Below are positions 14,232 through 22,658 of a DNA stretch of 22,674 nt, one piece after another. The stretch is taken from the NCBI GenBank assembly GCA_937995985.1, contig CALKIR010000030.1, forward strand, positions 1-22,674, given 5' to 3'. Within the stretch, counting starts at the first letter, position 1; every line of letters starts with the position of its first letter. The notes beneath the pieces were generated by a model. It saw only the letters and a list, made by a program, of their open reading frames with translations. It was not told the origin of the DNA and did no database searches. The translations under genes were made by a program, and so were the position numbers. Source of the stretch: an uncultured Alcaligenaceae bacterium (GTDB lineage Bacteria; Pseudomonadota; Gammaproteobacteria; Burkholderiales; Burkholderiaceae_B).

Positions 14232-16700
14232 TTAAAAAGGAATTAAGCCGGGGGTGGTTGCGGGATCAGGGGCGGCGGGGCGGGGGGCTGTTCCCTCGCT
14301 ATTGGTATAGCCGTCGTCTAAAGCGCGCAGGAGTTGACCAATGCCGTCCTCTTCGGCGGTGGGTGCTGAGTAGACCTCATCGTAGGGTGAAGGGAGGCCG
14401 ACCCGTGCAATGGCACTGCCAGGAGGAAATTCGGCAAAGTAGTAGTTGCCGTTAATACGCTGTAATCCATCAGGTAAGGGGCCAAGCTCTTTGGGGCTGA
14501 TCCCATCTAGGGCGGTGCGCATGAAGTCCACCCAGATGGGCAGCGCTGCGCCTCCACCGGTTTCGCCTTGGCCTAGGGAGCGTGGCAGGTCAAAGCCCAT
14601 CCAGGCAACACCAACGAGATCAGGGGTGTAGCCGGCAAACCAAGCATCGTGTGAGTCATTGGTTGTGCCCGTTTTGCCACCAATGTCGTTGCGTTTGAGA
14701 GCGGCTGAGGCGCGTGCTCCTGTGCCATGAGTGGCTACACCACGGAGCATGTCATTCATGACATAGGCTGTGCGTGGGTCAATGGCGCGGGCCTTGACAT
14801 CACCCGCTATCACCGGTTTGGCACGCATGATGACCTCACCTGAGCTATCGGTTACGTAGTCAATGAGGTAAGGGTTGACGCGGTAGCCGCCGTTGGCAAA
14901 TACGCCAAAGCCAACTGCAAGTTGGAGTGGGGTCACACTGCCTGCGCCTAAGGCGGTGGGTAGAATGGCTGGCTGCCGATCTTTGTCAAAGCCAAAACGG
15001 GTGACATAATCTTGTACATAGTCCGGACCCACTGCCTGCATGATGCGAATGGTGACCATGTTTTTGGATTTGTACAGCCCTTGGCGCATGGTGAGCATGG
15101 GCTCGTAACGGCCGCCGTAGTTTTTCGGGCTCCAAGGTTTAGAGCCAGTTTGGGCTGCTGTAAGGTGAAACGGTTGGTCGGAAATTTGCGTTTCCGGAGT
15201 GAGTCCTTTTTCTAGCGCTGCAGCGTAGACAAAGGGTTTGAAGGCGGAACCCGGTTGTCGCCAAGCTTGGGTGACGCGGTTAAATTTGCCCTCGGAGAAG
15301 TGAAAGCCGCCTACTAGGGCACGGATGGCTCCATCGCTTGGGTCGAGCGCCACAAAGGCAGCCTGCACCTCTGGTTTATTGATGATTTCCCAGTAGTCGC
15401 CATTGTCAAAGAGATAGACTACAGAGCCTCTGGAGATGCGTTCTTTTTCTCCGGCGTTTGGGCCAATGCCACGGAAAATTACTTTGAGGGCATTAGGGTG
15501 GTCGACGCGGATAATCTGCTCAGGGGTGCGGGCGACCAGCACATAGTCATTGCCTGCATCCAATACGAGGCCGGTTAGCAAGTCACCCCGATCGGGGACC
15601 TCTTGTTGGATATCGGCCAAGAGCTCACTCAGGGCATCGGGGTCATCTTCTATGTTGGCCGGGAGATCGATGCGCGCCTCTGGGCCAGGAAAGCGTGCAC
15701 GGCGTGTGTATTGGAGGACCCCGTCTCGGACACTGCGATAAGCTGCCTCTTGTTCTTTGGAGTTAATGGTGGTGTATACATTAAGGCCGCGGCTATAAAT
15801 GTTGTCTTGGTAGACACCGTAGAGCAGTTGGCGGGCCAATTCTGCAGCATATTCGCCATGAATGGCATAGCCTGCAGCAGGCGTACCAGGAGCAGATTTG
15901 ATTTCAATGGGCTGATCAACTGCCTGTTGGTATTCCTCTTCGGTGATATAGCCTAGGCTGAGCATACGACGCAGGACATGCAGCTGCTGGCGTTTAGCCT
16001 GATTAAAATTCGCAATGGGATTAAAACGTGATGGGGCACGTGGAATACCAGCCAGCATGGCTGCTTCGGCTAAGGTAATGTCTTTGAGGGGTTTACCAAA
16101 GTATGTGCGTGCTGCAGCACCAAAGCCATAGGCACGGTGGCCCAGGTAGATTTGGTTCATATAGAGATCGAGGATTTGGTCCTTGGATAAGGTAGACTCG
16201 ATCTTGAAGGTAAGCAGCAATTCGTAAAATTTACGGGTATATGTTTTCTCGGATGAGAGGTAAAAATTACGTGCGAGCTGCATGGTGATGGTGCTGGCCC
16301 CTTGGGTTTTAGCACCTGCAATGAGGTTGGCCAAAGCGGCCCGTGCCACCCCGCGCAGATCAATGCCGCCGTGTTGGTAAAAACGGTCATCTTCTGCAGC
16401 TAGGATGGCAGATTTCATGACATCAGGGATTTCATTAAAGGGGATGATGTTGCGTCGCTCTTCGCCAAACTCGCCAATGAGTACCTTGTCAGCAGTATAG
16501 ATGCGCAAGGGGACTCGGGGGCGGTAGTCTGTCATGGCGCTGAGATCAGGTAGGTTGGGCCAGGCCAGCGCCAGGGCAAAGGCCAGCAATAGTACGCCGC
16601 TGGCTGCAAGACCAAGAAGCAGCACGACGAGTTTAATCAGTAGATGAACGATTCCAGAGCCTGGGATCGATGGGGCAGAGGAACGTGAAGATTTGCTCAT
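14232..16700 (-). CDS. mrcA: Penicillin-binding protein 1A (bifunctional transglycosylase/transpeptidase)
   Basis: Polymerises and cross-links peptidoglycan at the periplasmic face of the inner membrane. The 822 residues hold a basic N-terminus, one membrane anchor (about 19-48), a GT51 glycosyltransferase domain with catalytic E103 (AAEDDRFYQH) and the QGASTITMQLARN block (133-145), an OB-like insert, and a penicillin-binding domain with S485-x-x-K488 (GSAFKP), S545-K-N547 and K676-T-G678. The C-terminal end is proline/alanine-rich. It is divergent from aroK across only 161 bases; in Neisseria and Pseudomonas the same pair is separated by pilMNOPQ. The ATG at 16700 is preceded by no obvious ribosome site. 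It runs into lptM and lysA in the same direction. Confidence 0.97.
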   Translation of the reverse strand: MSKSSRSSAPSIPGSGIVHLLIKLVVLLLGLAASGVLLLAFALALAWPNLPDLSAMTDYRPRVPLRIYTADKVLIGEFGEERRNIIPFNEIPDVMKSAILAAEDDRFYQHGGIDLRGVARAALANLIAGAKTQGASTITMQLARNFYLSSEKTYTRKFYELLLTFKIESTLSKDQILDLYMNQIYLGHRAYGFGAAARTYFGKPLKDITLAEAAMLAGIPRAPSRFNPIANFNQAKRQQLHVLRRMLSLGYITEEEYQQAVDQPIEIKSAPGTPAAGYAIHGEYAAELARQLLYGVYQDNIYSRGLNVYTTINSKEQEAAYRSVRDGVLQYTRRARFPGPEARIDLPANIEDDPDALSELLADIQQEVPDRGDLLTGLVLDAGNDYVLVARTPEQIIRVDHPNALKVIFRGIGPNAGEKERISRGSVVYLFDNGDYWEIINKPEVQAAFVALDPSDGAIRALVGGFHFSEGKFNRVTQAWRQPGSAFKPFVYAAALEKGLTPETQISDQPFHLTAAQTGSKPWSPKNYGGRYEPMLTMRQGLYKSKNMVTIRIMQAVGPDYVQDYVTRFGFDKDRQPAILPTALGAGSVTPLQLAVGFGVFANGGYRVNPYLIDYVTDSSGEVIMRAKPVIAGDVKARAIDPRTAYVMNDMLRGVATHGTGARASAALKRNDIGGKTGTTNDSHDAWFAGYTPDLVGVAWMGFDLPRSLGQGETGGGAALPIWVDFMRTALDGISPKELGPLPDGLQRINGNYYFAEFPPGSAIARVGLPSPYDEVYSAPTAEEDGIGQLLRALDDGYTNSEGTAPRPAAPDPATTPGLIPF

Positions 16701-16772
16701 TGTAGGGGGATTTTAAACCCAAAATGCTATAGATATGGGTATATTAACTTATGCAAGTGTAACCATTTAATG

Positions 16773-16829
16773 CCCTACCTGTCTTTTTTAGTAAAGAAGA
16801 TAGGGTTTTTGCTCAGCTAATGTGATAAT
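16773..16829 (+). promoter_or_regulatory. aroK upstream region: hairpin and extended -10 promoter candidate
   Basis: TGTGATAAT at 16821-16829 is an extended -10 (TG, one base, GATAAT) pointing at aroK, about 30 bases before its ATG; the -35 is poor. Just upstream, CCCTA (16773-16777) pairs with TAGGG (16801-16805), with an inner TCTTT/AAAGA pairing (16782-16786 with 16793-16797), and TTTTT follows at 16806-16810. That hairpin looks like a weak terminator that could insulate aroK from upstream transcription. Confidence 0.35.
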
Positions 16830-16861
16830 ACACAAATGTTTCAAGTTTTTCTTTGCGAGCA

Positions 16862-17437
16862 ATGCAAAACAATAACCCAAATGAATCAAAGTTTGTAAAC
16901 CCTGATGATGCACCAACCTCGATCTTCCTGGTGGGGATGATGGGGGCGGGCAAAACTACCTTAGGGCGGCATCTGGCGCAGTTATTAAACCGCCAGTTTA
17001 TCGATTTGGATCACGAGCTAGAAGCACGTTGTGGTGTTAGTGTAGCAGTGATTTTTGATATCGAGGGCGAGGGCGGGTTTAGGCGCCGTGAAACAGAGGT
17101 CCTTGATGCGTGTACGCGACAGCCTGGGGTGGTATTAGCTACCGGAGGGGGGGCTGTACTGAGTGCGCATAATCGTCGTATGCTCAAAGAGCGAGGAGTG
17201 GTGATTTATTTACGTGCTCAGGCAGACGAATTATATCGCCGTTTGGCTTATGATAAATCACGGCCATTGTTGCAAACAGAGGATCCCAAAGCACGAATAG
17301 CGCAGTTGGTCGCTGAGCGGGCGCCTTTGTATGAGGCAGTGGCTGATTATGTCTTTGATACTACCGGTGCTGTCTCGGTACATCGAGCAGTACAAGAATT
17401 GATGAATTTCTTAAAACATAAAAAGGTCGTTTTATGA
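16862..17437 (+). CDS. aroK: Shikimate kinase
   Basis: Phosphorylates shikimate to shikimate 3-phosphate with ATP, step five of the chorismate pathway. The 191-residue P-loop enzyme shows Walker A GMMGAGKT (25-32), the shikimate-binding D48/D50 region (IDLDHELE), R74-R76 (GFRRRE), GGGAV (95-99) and the lid SRPLL (133-137). About 20 extra residues precede the usual start of the fold. The frame is also open from a TTG at 16853, but the ATG at 16862 is preferred, with GAG at 16857-16859 as a weak ribosome site. Its stop overlaps the aroB start by four bases (ATGA), giving translational coupling to the next enzyme-coding gene of the same pathway. Confidence 0.97.
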   Translation: MQNNNPNESKFVNPDDAPTSIFLVGMMGAGKTTLGRHLAQLLNRQFIDLDHELEARCGVSVAVIFDIEGEGGFRRRETEVLDACTRQPGVVLATGGGAVLSAHNRRMLKERGVVIYLRAQADELYRRLAYDKSRPLLQTEDPKARIAQLVAERAPLYEAVADYVFDTTGAVSVHRAVQELMNFLKHKKVVL

Positions 17438-18531
17438 GTACGCTGGTGACTGTACAAACAGAGGGGGGGCAGTATCCAATTCATATTGGAGCAGGCCGTT
17501 TGGCACATTTAGGGAGCGTGGTGCCTCAGGATGCAAGCCGTATTGCCGTAATTAGTAATCCTACTATTTATGAGATTTATGGCCGTCAGATTGAGATTGC
17601 ATTGGCACAAACCGGTAAATCGGTACATGTGGTGCTGATTCCTGATGGTGAGGAGCATAAAAATTGGGATACTTTGAATACTATTTTTGATGCGTTGTTA
17701 GCACAGCAATTTGATCGTCAGTCATTGATCGTGGCGTTGGGCGGCGGTGTGGTTGGGGATATGGCCGGTTTTGCTGCAGCGTGCTTTATGCGTGGGGTGC
17801 GTTTTATACAGGTGCCCACCACTTTGTTGGCGCAGGTGGATTCATCGGTAGGGGGAAAAACAGCGATTAATCATCCTCGTGGCAAGAATATGATCGGGGC
17901 GTTTTATCAGCCCATTGCAGTTGAGATTGATACGCAGGTTTTGGCTACGTTGCCTAAGCGTGAGTTAACTGCTGGCTTGGCTGAGGTGATTAAATACGGA
18001 TTGATTGAGGATGTTGAGTTTTTACAGTGGTGTAGGGCCAATGTCGAGGAGTTGTTGGCTGGTAATGTGCAGGCTTTGCGGTATGCCATTCAGCGCTCGT
18101 GTGAGGTCAAGGCGGCTATTGTGTCCGAAGATGAGCGCGAGAGTGGGCGACGGGCAATCTTGAATTTTGGCCATACCTTTGGACATGCAATAGAGGCTGG
18201 GCTGGGGTATGGCGAGTGGCTGCATGGGGAGGCCGTGGGCTGCGGTATGGTGATGGCTGCTGAGTTGTCTCGGCAGTTGGGGTATTTGTCTGCAGAGGAG
18301 GTTGCGCAAACGCGTGCATTGGTAGCGGCTATTGGTGCTCCGGTGCAGGCACCAAAGTGGCCTTTAGAGCGTTGGTACACGCTTATGCAAAGTGACAAAA
18401 AGGCTTTAGGGGGCGAGCTGCGTTTTGTGGTGCTGACTGAGATGGGGCAGGCCGATGTGCAGAGGGTAGGTATGGATCAGGTCGCAGAGGTGTTGCGACA
18501 GTGTGATGCATTAACCGAGGAGGAGTCATGA
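17434..18531 (+). CDS. aroB: 3-dehydroquinate synthase
   Basis: Converts DAHP to 3-dehydroquinate, step two of the chorismate pathway, using NAD and a divalent metal. The 365 residues carry the NAD-binding GGGVVGDMAGF (103-113), PTTLLAQVDSSVGGKTAIN (128-146), and the metal ligands E184 (LAEVIKYG), H247 (FGHTFGH) and H264 (LHGEAV). Length matches E. coli AroB (362). The ATG at 17434 has AAAAAGG about ten bases upstream inside the end of aroK. At the other end its TGA overlaps the dgt start (ATGA again). The aroK-aroB pair is a standard proteobacterial arrangement. Confidence 0.98.
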   Translation: MSTLVTVQTEGGQYPIHIGAGRLAHLGSVVPQDASRIAVISNPTIYEIYGRQIEIALAQTGKSVHVVLIPDGEEHKNWDTLNTIFDALLAQQFDRQSLIVALGGGVVGDMAGFAAACFMRGVRFIQVPTTLLAQVDSSVGGKTAINHPRGKNMIGAFYQPIAVEIDTQVLATLPKRELTAGLAEVIKYGLIEDVEFLQWCRANVEELLAGNVQALRYAIQRSCEVKAAIVSEDERESGRRAILNFGHTFGHAIEAGLGYGEWLHGEAVGCGMVMAAELSRQLGYLSAEEVAQTRALVAAIGAPVQAPKWPLERWYTLMQSDKKALGGELRFVVLTEMGQADVQRVGMDQVAEVLRQCDALTEEES

Positions 18532-19661
18532 TGAGGCTTGCGCCTTATGCGTGTCATCCCGAGTTATCCCGTGGTCGACAGTATGAGGAGCCCGCGCCCC
18601 AAGAGCGCAACGCTTTTCAGCGAGATCGAGATCGGATTATTCATTGCAATGCGTTTCGATTGCTGGAGTATAAAACTCAGGTGTTTATTAACCATGAGGG
18701 GGATTTGTTCCGCACACGGTTAACGCATAGTATCGAGGTGGCCCAAATCGCGCGTGCTTTGGCACGCAATTTGGGCTTACACGAGGATCTGATCGAGGCC
18801 ATCGCTTTGGCGCATGATTTGGGTCATACCCCTTTTGGCCATGCGGGCCAAGAGGAGCTTAATGCGTGTATGCGTCAGTGGGCACCCGATGCGGGGGGCT
18901 TTGAACATAATTTGCAGAGCTTGCGGGTAGTTGATCATTTGGAGGAGCGTTATGCTAATTTCAATGGGCTCAATTTATGTTTTGAGACCCGTGAGGGGAT
19001 TTTAAAGCATTGTAATCGTAGTAATGCTCAGCGCTTGGGAGAGGTGGGGCGGCGCTTTTTGGATAAGACTCAGCCCTCCTTAGAAGCTCAGGTAACCAAT
19101 TTGGCGGATGAGATTGCTTATAACAATCATGATATTGATGATGGGGTGCGCTCAGGACTGATTACCTTAGAGCAGTTGTTAGAGGTAGAGATTTTTGCGC
19201 AACATTATGAGCAGGCTTGTCGGCGTATTCCGCAGTTGCCCCGTGTGGATACCAAGCGTCAGGTAGCTGAAGTGGTGCGGGCGATGATTAATACTTTGGT
19301 GATTGATTTAACTGAAACCACGCGTGCTCATATCGCCAAGTATCAGCCTGATAGTGTGGATGCCGTGCGCTCCTTGCCTCCATTGGCAGCATTTTCTCCC
19401 GAAGTGCGGCGACAGGCCGATGAGTTAAAGCGTTTTTTACATGCTAATTTATATCGGCATTATCGGGTGTTGCGGATGGGACAAAAGGCACGACGCATTT
19501 TGCGAGAACTATTTGAGGCGTTTATTCATGATCCGCGGCTATTAGCCCCCGAGTATTGGCGGGAGGATCCCACCGAGCAGGCTCGGGCGATTTGTGATTA
19601 TGTGGCGGGGATGACGGATCGCTACGCCATTCGAGAGCACCGAGCCTTGTTTGAGATGTAG
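18528..19661 (+). CDS. dgt: Deoxyguanosinetriphosphate triphosphohydrolase-like protein
   Basis: An HD-domain hydrolase that releases triphosphate from dNTPs and so affects nucleotide pools. The 377 residues carry the metal-binding set H67 (RLTHSIEVAQ), H96-D97 (AHDLGHTPFGH) and D194 (LADEIAYNNHD). The arginine-rich C-terminal half is typical of the shorter dGTPase-like type (about 380-440 residues) rather than the 505-residue E. coli enzyme, so exact substrate preference is open. AGGAGG at 18518-18523 is the best ribosome site in the window; two consecutive ATGs (18528 and 18531) follow, and the second has better spacing (7 versus 4 bases). The gene is coupled to aroB, and its stop lies one base from the end of convergent uvrA. 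Confidence 0.93.
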   Translation: MMRLAPYACHPELSRGRQYEEPAPQERNAFQRDRDRIIHCNAFRLLEYKTQVFINHEGDLFRTRLTHSIEVAQIARALARNLGLHEDLIEAIALAHDLGHTPFGHAGQEELNACMRQWAPDAGGFEHNLQSLRVVDHLEERYANFNGLNLCFETREGILKHCNRSNAQRLGEVGRRFLDKTQPSLEAQVTNLADEIAYNNHDIDDGVRSGLITLEQLLEVEIFAQHYEQACRRIPQLPRVDTKRQVAEVVRAMINTLVIDLTETTRAHIAKYQPDSVDAVRSLPPLAAFSPEVRRQADELKRFLHANLYRHYRVLRMGQKARRILRELFEAFIHDPRLLAPEYWREDPTEQARAICDYVAGMTDRYAIREHRALFEM

Positions 19662-19662
19662 G

Positions 19663-22548
19663 TTATTTGAGAGCAGAGGGGGACAGTAAGGGGGCTAAAT
19701 AGCGTCCAGTATGGCTGTGAGGGTGGCGTGCGATGTCCTCAGGAGTGCCTGTGGCAATAATTTGACCTCCTTGCTGCCCGCCTTCAGGGCCCAGATCGAT
19801 AATCCAGTCTGCTGCTTTAATAACATCTAAATTGTGTTCGATGATGACAACGGTGTTGCCTGCATCAACGAGTTGTTGCAGCACGTTGAGTAATAAATTG
19901 ATGTCATGAAAATGGAGGCCCGTAGTGGGTTCGTCCAAAATATAGAGGCTTTTGCCGGTGTCGCGGCGAGATAATTCTAGGGCCAGCTTGATGCGTTGCG
20001 CCTCACCTCCTGAGAGGGTGGTGGCATTTTGACCTAAACGAATATAGGATAAGCCAACCTCTTTGAGGGTGTGCAAGCGGCGTTCGAGGGCGGGGATGGC
20101 TTCAAAGTGTGCCAGGGCTTCGTCCACAGTTAGGTTAAGGACTTCGCTGATGTTTTTGCCGCGATAGAGTATTTGTAGGGTTTCCTGGTTGTAGCGTTGT
20201 CCTTGGCAGCTGTCGCAGGGGACATAGACATCGGCTAAAAAATGCATTTCTACTTTGATTACGCCATCGCCTTGACAGGTTTCACAGCGGCCGCCTTTGA
20301 CATTAAAAGAAAAACGGCCTGGATCATAGCCTCGTTGGCGTGCTTCTGGAACGCCTGCAAATAGTTCGCGGATAGGAGTAAATAGGCCAGTGTAGGTGGC
20401 TGGATTGCTCCGTGGGGTGCGACCTATTGGGCTTTGGTCAACGAGGATAAGCTTGTCGAGCTGGGTGAGCCCTTCAATCCGATCAAAAGGTTCGGGTTGG
20501 GTATGAGCACGGTTGAGCTCTCGGGCCAAGGCTTTGCCTAAGGTGTCGTTGATCAGGGTAGATTTACCCGAGCCAGAGACTCCTGTAATACAAATGAGGC
20601 GCCCTAAAGGGAGGTGGAGGTCCACATTTTTTAGATTGTGGCCACGAGCTCCGTATAGGCTCAGTACGGGTGTGGTGTCGGTGTGAACGGGGCGCTGGCG
20701 CGATGCTTCAATGCGTTGTGCCCCCGTCAGGTATTGGCCTGTGAGTGAGTGGGGAGCGGCCATGATATGCTCTGGGCTGCCTTGGGCCACAATGTGGCCC
20801 CCGTGTTCTCCGGCGCCAGGGCCCATGTCAATAACATAGTCTGCTGCGCGGATCATGTCCTCATCGTGCTCTACCACAATGATGCTGTTGCCGAGATCGC
20901 GCAAGGTGCGCAAGGTGTCTATGAGGCGGTCATTATCTCTTTGATGCAGGCCGATAGAGGGCTCATCAAGAACGTACATAACGCCAGCTAGTCCAGAGCC
21001 AATTTGGCTGGCCAAGCGGATTCGTTGCGATTCTCCGCCAGATAGGGTGTTGGCTGGGCGATCAAGGGTTAGGTAGCCCAAGCCTACATTGGTTAAAAAG
21101 CGTAGCCGAGCACAGATACCTTGGATGAGACCTTGGGCAATTTCTCGTTTGGCGCCTTGGAGTTCTAGGCTTTCGAACCAGTGTAGGCAGTCTGTTAGAG
21201 AGCGGGCTTCAAGCTCATAAATAGCCAGCCCTTGTTCCTTGCCTGGGCCGGGTTCGGAGCCAATGCGTACATGTCGCGCTTGTGTGCATAAACGTGCGCC
21301 ATGACAGTCTGGGCAGGGGATGATATGGCGGAGTTTTTTGAGCTCCTCTTTGACGGCGGTAGAGGTGGTTTCGTGCCAGCGTCGCTCAAGGTTAGGAATA
21401 ATGCCTTCGAAGGGGTGGGTGCGGGTTAAGGGGGCGCCGTGCTCGTCCATATAGAGAAAGGAGATTGCCTCTGTGCCTGAGCCATATAGTAAGGCCTGAC
21501 GGGTAGCTGGGGATAGGGTATCAAAGGGGGTGTCTGGGTCAAAGCCATAATGGGTGGCCAGGCTGTGGATAAGGTTGGCGGTAAAGGCATTGCGCCGGTC
21601 CCAACCATAGACCGCGCCACTCGTTAAGCCAAGATGGGGAAAGGGTACCACTTGGGCGGGGTCAAAGCATTCTACTGTGCCCAGGCCGTTACAGTGGCTG
21701 CAGGCCCCTGCAGGATTGTTAAAGCTAAATAAGCGGGGTTCTAGGGTGCTGAGGTGTACTTCACAGCGTGGGCAGGCAAAGTGGTTGGAAAATGCGAGGG
21801 TGGATTCTGTGGCATGGTCCTGTGTGATGGGGGCGTCCATATTGAGCAGTAATACTCGGCCCGAGCCAGCTTCTAGGGCTGTTTCGATGCTGTCACTAAG
21901 CCGTTGACGGTGTTCACTGCGCAGACGGAGGCGATCAACGACTATTTGTAAGTCGTGGATGGGGTGCTGGACAGGATCCCAGTCCTCTTCGAGTAGATGC
22001 ATTTGGCCATTAATACGGACGCGGATAAAGCCTTGGGCTTGAAGGGAGCGGCGCAGGGAAGCGTAATCAGCGCTATGATCTAGGGAGAGGGGAGCCAATA
22101 TGGCAATGCGGCTATCTGCCGGCCAGGCAAAGAGGGCATCGACCATTTGGCTCACGTTGTGGGCCTGTAAGGGTAGGTGGTGTGTGGGACAATAAGGAGT
22201 GCCCACCCGTGCATAGAGTAAGCGCAGGTAGTCATGGATTTCTGTGATGGTGCCTACTGTAGAGCGAGGGTTATGGCCAGCTGTTTTTTGTTCAATGGCA
22301 ATGGCAGGTGAGAGCCCTTCGATGAGATCAACCTCAGGTTTATCCATGATTTGTAGAAACTGTCGAGCATAGGCAGATAGGCTTTCTACATAGCGTCGCT
22401 GCCCTTCGGCATAGAGGGTATCAAAGGCCAAAGAGGATTTTCCTGATCCAGATAGGCCCGTAATTACAACAAGTTGGTGGCGTGGAATATCCACAGAAAT
22501 ATTTTTTAGGTTGTGCGTCCGTGCACCGCGAATGCGAATGGCTTGCAT
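19663..22548 (-). CDS. uvrA: Excinuclease ABC subunit A
   Basis: The damage-recognition ATPase of nucleotide excision repair, acting as a dimer with UvrB. The 961 residues contain two ABC modules: Walker A GLSGSGKSS (31-39) and GVSGSGKST (656-664), signatures LSGGESQR (502-509) and LSGGEAQR (845-852), and Walker B VLDEP (526-530), with a matching ILDEP in the second half. Zinc clusters are C259-C262/C283-C286, around the conserved LEPRLFSFNNPAGAC, and C755-C758/C778-C781. It is slightly longer than E. coli UvrA (940), with some extra residues near 428-445. The ATG at 22548 starts a canonical MQAIRIRGARTHNLKN, though its ribosome site is weak. It lies on the strand opposite dgt, with which it converges. 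No LexA-type box is seen upstream. Confidence 0.99.
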   Translation of the reverse strand: MQAIRIRGARTHNLKNISVDIPRHQLVVITGLSGSGKSSLAFDTLYAEGQRRYVESLSAYARQFLQIMDKPEVDLIEGLSPAIAIEQKTAGHNPRSTVGTITEIHDYLRLLYARVGTPYCPTHHLPLQAHNVSQMVDALFAWPADSRIAILAPLSLDHSADYASLRRSLQAQGFIRVRINGQMHLLEEDWDPVQHPIHDLQIVVDRLRLRSEHRQRLSDSIETALEAGSGRVLLLNMDAPITQDHATESTLAFSNHFACPRCEVHLSTLEPRLFSFNNPAGACSHCNGLGTVECFDPAQVVPFPHLGLTSGAVYGWDRRNAFTANLIHSLATHYGFDPDTPFDTLSPATRQALLYGSGTEAISFLYMDEHGAPLTRTHPFEGIIPNLERRWHETTSTAVKEELKKLRHIIPCPDCHGARLCTQARHVRIGSEPGPGKEQGLAIYELEARSLTDCLHWFESLELQGAKREIAQGLIQGICARLRFLTNVGLGYLTLDRPANTLSGGESQRIRLASQIGSGLAGVMYVLDEPSIGLHQRDNDRLIDTLRTLRDLGNSIIVVEHDEDMIRAADYVIDMGPGAGEHGGHIVAQGSPEHIMAAPHSLTGQYLTGAQRIEASRQRPVHTDTTPVLSLYGARGHNLKNVDLHLPLGRLICITGVSGSGKSTLINDTLGKALARELNRAHTQPEPFDRIEGLTQLDKLILVDQSPIGRTPRSNPATYTGLFTPIRELFAGVPEARQRGYDPGRFSFNVKGGRCETCQGDGVIKVEMHFLADVYVPCDSCQGQRYNQETLQILYRGKNISEVLNLTVDEALAHFEAIPALERRLHTLKEVGLSYIRLGQNATTLSGGEAQRIKLALELSRRDTGKSLYILDEPTTGLHFHDINLLLNVLQQLVDAGNTVVIIEHNLDVIKAADWIIDLGPEGGQQGGQIIATGTPEDIARHPHSHTGRYLAPLLSPSALK

Positions 22549-22587
22549 GGTGTTAAGTCATATTAGGCATTTTGAAGTCAATCTACT

Positions 22588-22617
22588 AATATAACGCGCA
22601 TAGCTGAATAATGTGAA
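22588..22617 (-). promoter_or_regulatory. Possible uvrA promoter
   Basis: On the complementary strand TTCACA (22612-22617) and TATATT (22588-22593) are 18 bases apart, about 40 bases ahead of the uvrA ATG. Both hexamers are fair matches to the sigma-70 consensus. The same AT-rich 110-bp gap must also serve any divergent rightward gene. Confidence 0.35.
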
Positions 22618-22658
22618 CCAAAGTACACAGATAGTTTTGAGTAAGTAAAGAGAGTTTG

